Below are positions 60,511-64,000 of a stretch of 64,000 nucleotides of DNA, one piece after another. The translations under genes and the position numbers were made by a program. The stretch comes from Nephrocerus scutellatus (Eukaryota; Arthropoda; Insecta; Diptera; Pipunculidae), in contig OX352765.1 of the NCBI GenBank assembly GCA_947095585.1, forward strand, positions 90,108,965 through 90,172,964. Reading direction: 5' to 3'. Position 1 is the stretch's first letter; each line of letters begins with the position of its first letter. Below the pieces are notes generated by a model. The model ran no database searches. It was not told the DNA's origin and saw nothing but the letters and a program-made list of their open reading frames with translations.

Positions 60511-62661
60511 CCGAAAAAAACTGAAGTAATTAATTTTGTTTTAATAAAATAAGAATAAATTTAAATTAAAAGATTGGTTGGACGACCTGCTCATTTCATC
60601 AAAATCTATATGAACTTAAGGAGCAAAAAGTAAATTAAAAATTTTAAAGTAAAGAAAATAAACGAACGAACGAACTAAAAATAAAAAACGAACAGAAAAT
60701 AATTTAATTAAATTATATTTTTATTCAGTTATTATTATATTATAATAATTTTAATATATACTTGTATATATATATATATATATTTTTTAAATAATCTAAA
60801 CGTACATTTTTAATTACTCTTTGCGTTCAGTAAAAATTAATAAAAAAAATATCGAAATTATAAGAAAAAACGAAAAAAAAAATTATTCAAAATTAATGAA
60901 TAAAATATTAAAATTATAAGAAAAAAAATATTTAATTAATTATAAACTCAACGCCAAGAGTAATTAAAATCATTATAAATTAATATTTATTTATTATAAT
61001 TACAAAAATCACAATATTTCAGTTTAAAGAAACTGTAAATGTAAATGCAAATTATTTATTTTTTATACATATTATAACAAATAATATAATATAATAAATT
61101 ATAACACAAAAAAATATTCAATTGCGCTGCTGTTGGTTATTTTTTTATATAATAATAATGAATGGATGAAGCTCATAGTGAAAGCAATTAAAATAACAAC
61201 TAATATATAATATGGCCAAAGTGATTATTATAAACAGAATTTTCCTTAACTACATACATTGATCGTATAAAAAAGTAAAAGTAAATTTTTTTATATAAAT
61301 GCTTTCTTTAAAAAGTTTCTCAATTTTTTTTTTATTTTTCTTTTTTAATATTTTCAGTGTAATAAATATTTTTTAACGTAAAAAATAAATCTACATTTTA
61401 CCTGCATTTTTTTTTATTATTTATTTAGTAATTATAAAAAAAATGAGAATAATATTTAAATTACTTTTTACAGTTTGCGATTTTTTTTTAAAATAATTAC
61501 TTTGACTTTCTGGTGTTTAAATATTGTTATTAATAATGTTGTTGTTGTTGTTGCTTTTTACCTTAAACTACACTACATCATTTTCATCATCATCATCACT
61601 TACAGGCTAACAGCTTTTTACATAGAAAAAAATTCTTAAAAAATTCATTTTTTTTTGTGTTTGTTTGTTTGTTTGCTTAGGTTGGTATCCGTTATTTTTC
61701 TATCACTTATATTATTCTATTATGCATTTATTATTAAAAATTTAAATAACGAAAATATATATACATTGTTTTTGTGTTTTTTTTTTTTGCTTTCTTTATT
61801 AATTTTTTTTTTAAAAAAAGGAAAAGGGCATGTTATGTATTTGAATTTTGTTGTTATTTAGGATATTTTGTTTTTATTGCATAAATCCAAATTTAGATAA
61901 TATTTTGATATTTTTCGATTTATCGGATCGGATTTTGTCTGTCAGTAATTTAGCAATTTGTGTTTTTGTTTATTGACTTTTGGCAGTGGCTGTTTCCTAT
62001 TATTGTTGTTTGTTTGTTTGTTTGCGTGAGTGTTTATGTCAAATTTTGTTATCAGTCCTTTCTTATTCCGATATTCACAATAAGAAAGTTGTTTAGAAGT
62101 AAACTTTTTGAGACGTTTTGTGTCTATGCAGTGATCCTCCTTTAAGTTGAAGAAGGTCAACTAAATAAAAAAATGTCTGCCTTCCATAATCCAGTTAAGT
62201 GTGGTTAAGTCTGACACCTAAAGATTTGAAATGCTCCCCGCAAAATGTTATTCTGATTGAATGGGATGGGATTTTGTCGTAGTTGTTTGTTAAATAGAAA
62301 ATATGTCCGTCCGTCCGTCAGTCTTGCTATTTCCTTCATATTTTTTTTTGTAAAAAAAACTTAATCAATTGTGCTGTTACTTATTATAATTTTGTTGTTG
62401 TTGTATATTGAAAATGGACTAGATTTAAACAAGTGTGTGTATGAGAGGGACTTAAAAAGAAAGAGAGAGAGAGTGAGTTTGTAAATGGCTCCAAACAGCA
62501 CATAAGACCGGCAACTTTTCCTTTTTTTTATACAATGCAATAATGTGCCTTTCCTTTGCTTTTTCACGCACTACCTACCTCCACCTGTTCCGCCGCCGAC
62601 CTCTTAGAGCTGACTAAAACTACTCGTGGATACCCAATGGGCGGTATCTGGCCGTACCATT
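60511..62661. other. AT-rich region, probably frizzled 3' UTR
   Basis: Long homopolymer A/T runs, (TA)n at 60765-60782, TTG runs at 61538 and 62391. It lies directly downstream of the minus-strand frizzled coding region, so the near part must be its 3' UTR. No gene seen. The extent of the UTR cannot be fixed. Confidence 0.5.
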
Positions 62662-62663
62662 AA

Positions 62664-63125
62664 CTATATAGGACCATAATCACTCAATGCTTGCCCATGC
62701 TGCGGCCCTGGCAGTGTCACAACCACTGAGACCGCTCGCGAATCGACCACCGATCCGGGAGCGGTGTTTTGCCCGCCACCACCGCCATAGCCGCCTCCGC
62801 CGCCATTATTTCCCGGTGTACCCACACATCCAGCCATGCCAACGCCCACACCACCAACAACACCACCCATACCACCACCATTATTCCCACCACCACCACC
62901 TTGTGCCATATGCTGCTGATGTTGATGCTGATGCTGATGCTGCATCATGCCAGGTGGAGCTCCAACGCCGACCGTACTGCTGCTAAGGCCAGCACTCATG
63001 AGGGTGCCGCCGCCGCTTGCACTCATCATACCCCCATGACCGCTGCCAAGAACGCTACTGCCGCCGATCGTACTGCCGCCGCCGCCCATCGGTAGACCCG
63101 TTGAAGCGCCACCTGACTCGCCAGG
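62664..63125 (-). CDS. fz: candidate readthrough extension of frizzled
   Basis: Directly after the frizzled TGA (63128-63126) the same frame runs 153 codons to a TAG at 62664. The product starts PGESGGASTGLPMGGGG and is rich in Gly, Ser and His/Gln (MMQHQHQHQHQQHMAQ). It ends in a less simple stretch (DSRAVSVVVTLPGPQ, then HGQALSDYGPI). The TGA is followed by C, the context favoured for readthrough in flies. The region is far more GC-rich than the rest of the 3' side. Alternative: GC-rich 3' UTR open by chance. Confidence 0.5.
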   Translation of the reverse strand, partial: PGESGGASTGLPMGGGGSTIGGSSVLGSGHGGMMSASGGGTLMSAGLSSSTVGVGAPPGMMQHQHQHQHQQHMAQGGGGGNNGGGMGGVVGGVGVGMAGCVGTPGNNGGGGGYGGGGGQNTAPGSVVDSRAVSVVVTLPGPQHGQALSDYGPI

Positions 63126-64000
63126 TCATACATGACTGGCCGGGGGCTGTTTGAGAACATGGTGGTGCAAGTGATGGTGGCTGGTTGATGCAACGCTGGC
63201 ACCGGCCTGTGTGTAGGGTGTCGCGAGCAGCGATCCGGCCGCTGAGCCCACCGGCACACCCATTCCAGAGCCGGCATACGGATGCGGAACGGGTGGCCGT
63301 TGCTTGATGAGCGCTTGGTTGGCCCCAGTATGATCGGGTGAACCGAAAAGACGTCGCCAGAAGCGACGCCACGATTCAAGAGTCTTGCCGGACCAAATCC
63401 AAACGCCCGAGGTGATGCCAACGGCCAGTGCCATAAAGTATTTAAGCATGAGAACGGAGTATAGCGGCTTCTTGCCGGGTCCTTTGATCTGGGCACATGG
63501 GCAGGCCAACGCCTTGATCCAGTCTTCGAAGTAGGCCGCCTCGTACAGGTAGCAACCGATGACAATTGTCGCCGGGACGGTATACAGGACGGAAAAAATT
63601 CCAATGCGGATCATCAGTTTTTCCAGTTTGTCAGCTTTGACTCCGGCACCGACGCCACCCTGCTGCTTGATCACCGATCGAATGCGAAACAGCGAAACGA
63701 AGCCAGCCATCAGGAAGGTTGTTCCTATCACCAAGTATACGAAGAGTGGCGCCAACACGAATGTCTTCATGGCGTCGGTATTTAAGTTGCCGACATAGCA
63801 AATGCCCAAAATCGGATCACCATCGACGGCGCTCAGCAGGAGCACTGCGACACTCTGAATTGTTGGAATAAGCCACGCTGCCAAATGGAAATACTGCGAG
63901 TGTTTTGTGATCGCCTCGTTGCCCCACTTAAGGCCGGCTGCCAGGAACCACGTGAACGACAGAATGACCCACCAGATCGACGATGCCATGCCAAAGAAAT
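63126..64000 (-). CDS. fz: frizzled Wnt receptor, C-terminal part
   Basis: Minus-strand, 5' part lies beyond the right edge; 290 codons are visible. The frame enters as [20 protein letters not shown] (third membrane helix). It continues with [19 protein letters not shown] and CYVGNLN (helix 4 and loop), [18 protein letters not shown] (helix 5), [20 protein letters not shown] (helix 6) and [20 protein letters not shown] (helix 7). [10 protein letters not shown] is the KTxxxW Dishevelled-binding motif. The tail ([37 protein letters not shown]) is that of Drosophila Fz1 and ends in SHV, a class I PDZ ligand. It acts in planar polarity and Wnt signalling at the plasma membrane. This block has no intron. 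Confidence 0.97.
   Translation of the reverse strand, partial: FFGMASSIWWVILSFTWFLAAGLKWGNEAITKHSQYFHLAAWLIPTIQSVAVLLLSAVDGDPILGICYVGNLNTDAMKTFVLAPLFVYLVIGTTFLMAGFVSLFRIRSVIKQQGGVGAGVKADKLEKLMIRIGIFSVLYTVPATIVIGCYLYEAAYFEDWIKALACPCAQIKGPGKKPLYSVLMLKYFMALAVGITSGVWIWSGKTLESWRRFWRRLFGSPDHTGANQALIKQRPPVPHPYAGSGMGVPVGSAAGSLLATPYTQAGASVASTSHHHLHHHVLKQPPASHV

Overview
This is nuclear DNA of a higher dipteran fly. Several genes match the fruit-fly proteins I know: the last exon of frizzled with its KTLESW motif and a C-terminal PDZ ligand, HMGXB4, ADP-dependent glucokinase, COX11, a GT25 collagen galactosyltransferase and an FBF1 homologue. Introns are short (about 55-90 bp) and intergenic DNA is AT-rich. 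It is full of decayed non-LTR retrotransposons, a tRNA-derived SINE family and small Helitrons, as in large acalyptrate genomes such as tephritids. The family assignment is an inference. No searches were run.

Layout. 1-4.4 kb: the end of an unrecognised minus-strand gene, HMGXB4 (+), and ADPGK (-) convergent with it. 4.4-20.5 kb: gene-poor DNA with Jockey-, R1- and I-like reverse transcriptase fragments, two SINEs, a Helitron, a ZAD-like remnant and small tandem repeats. 20.5-22.1 kb: a five-exon secreted phospholipase B/SGNH hydrolase (+). 22.3-24.9 kb: a CACGCG-rich satellite and an R1-like copy. 25.4-32.6 kb: a compact gene cluster of COLGALT (-), FBF1 (-) and COX11 (+). The last two are head to head, and their shared 394-bp promoter carries an RFX X-box. 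33.4-46.6 kb: RTE- and Jockey-like copies, a second Helitron, the satellite again and a C-rich minisatellite. At 47.27-47.66 kb there is a small two-exon secreted-protein gene with a TATA box that is easy to miss. 48-56 kb: tandem repeats, including a 0.5-kb AAAC microsatellite. 56-60.5 kb: a stack of plus-strand retrotransposons. 62.66-64.0 kb: the 3' end of frizzled (-).

The most interesting signals are these. (1) After the frizzled stop codon (TGA followed by C) the same frame stays open for 153 more codons, which suggests regulated stop-codon readthrough. (2) The 105-residue secreted protein at 47.3 kb matches nothing I know. (3) The CACGCG satellite occurs at three separate places. (4) The X-box upstream of FBF1 fits a ciliary gene.

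The protein-coding genes are unrelated housekeeping, secretory and ciliary/mitochondrial genes and do not form one pathway.
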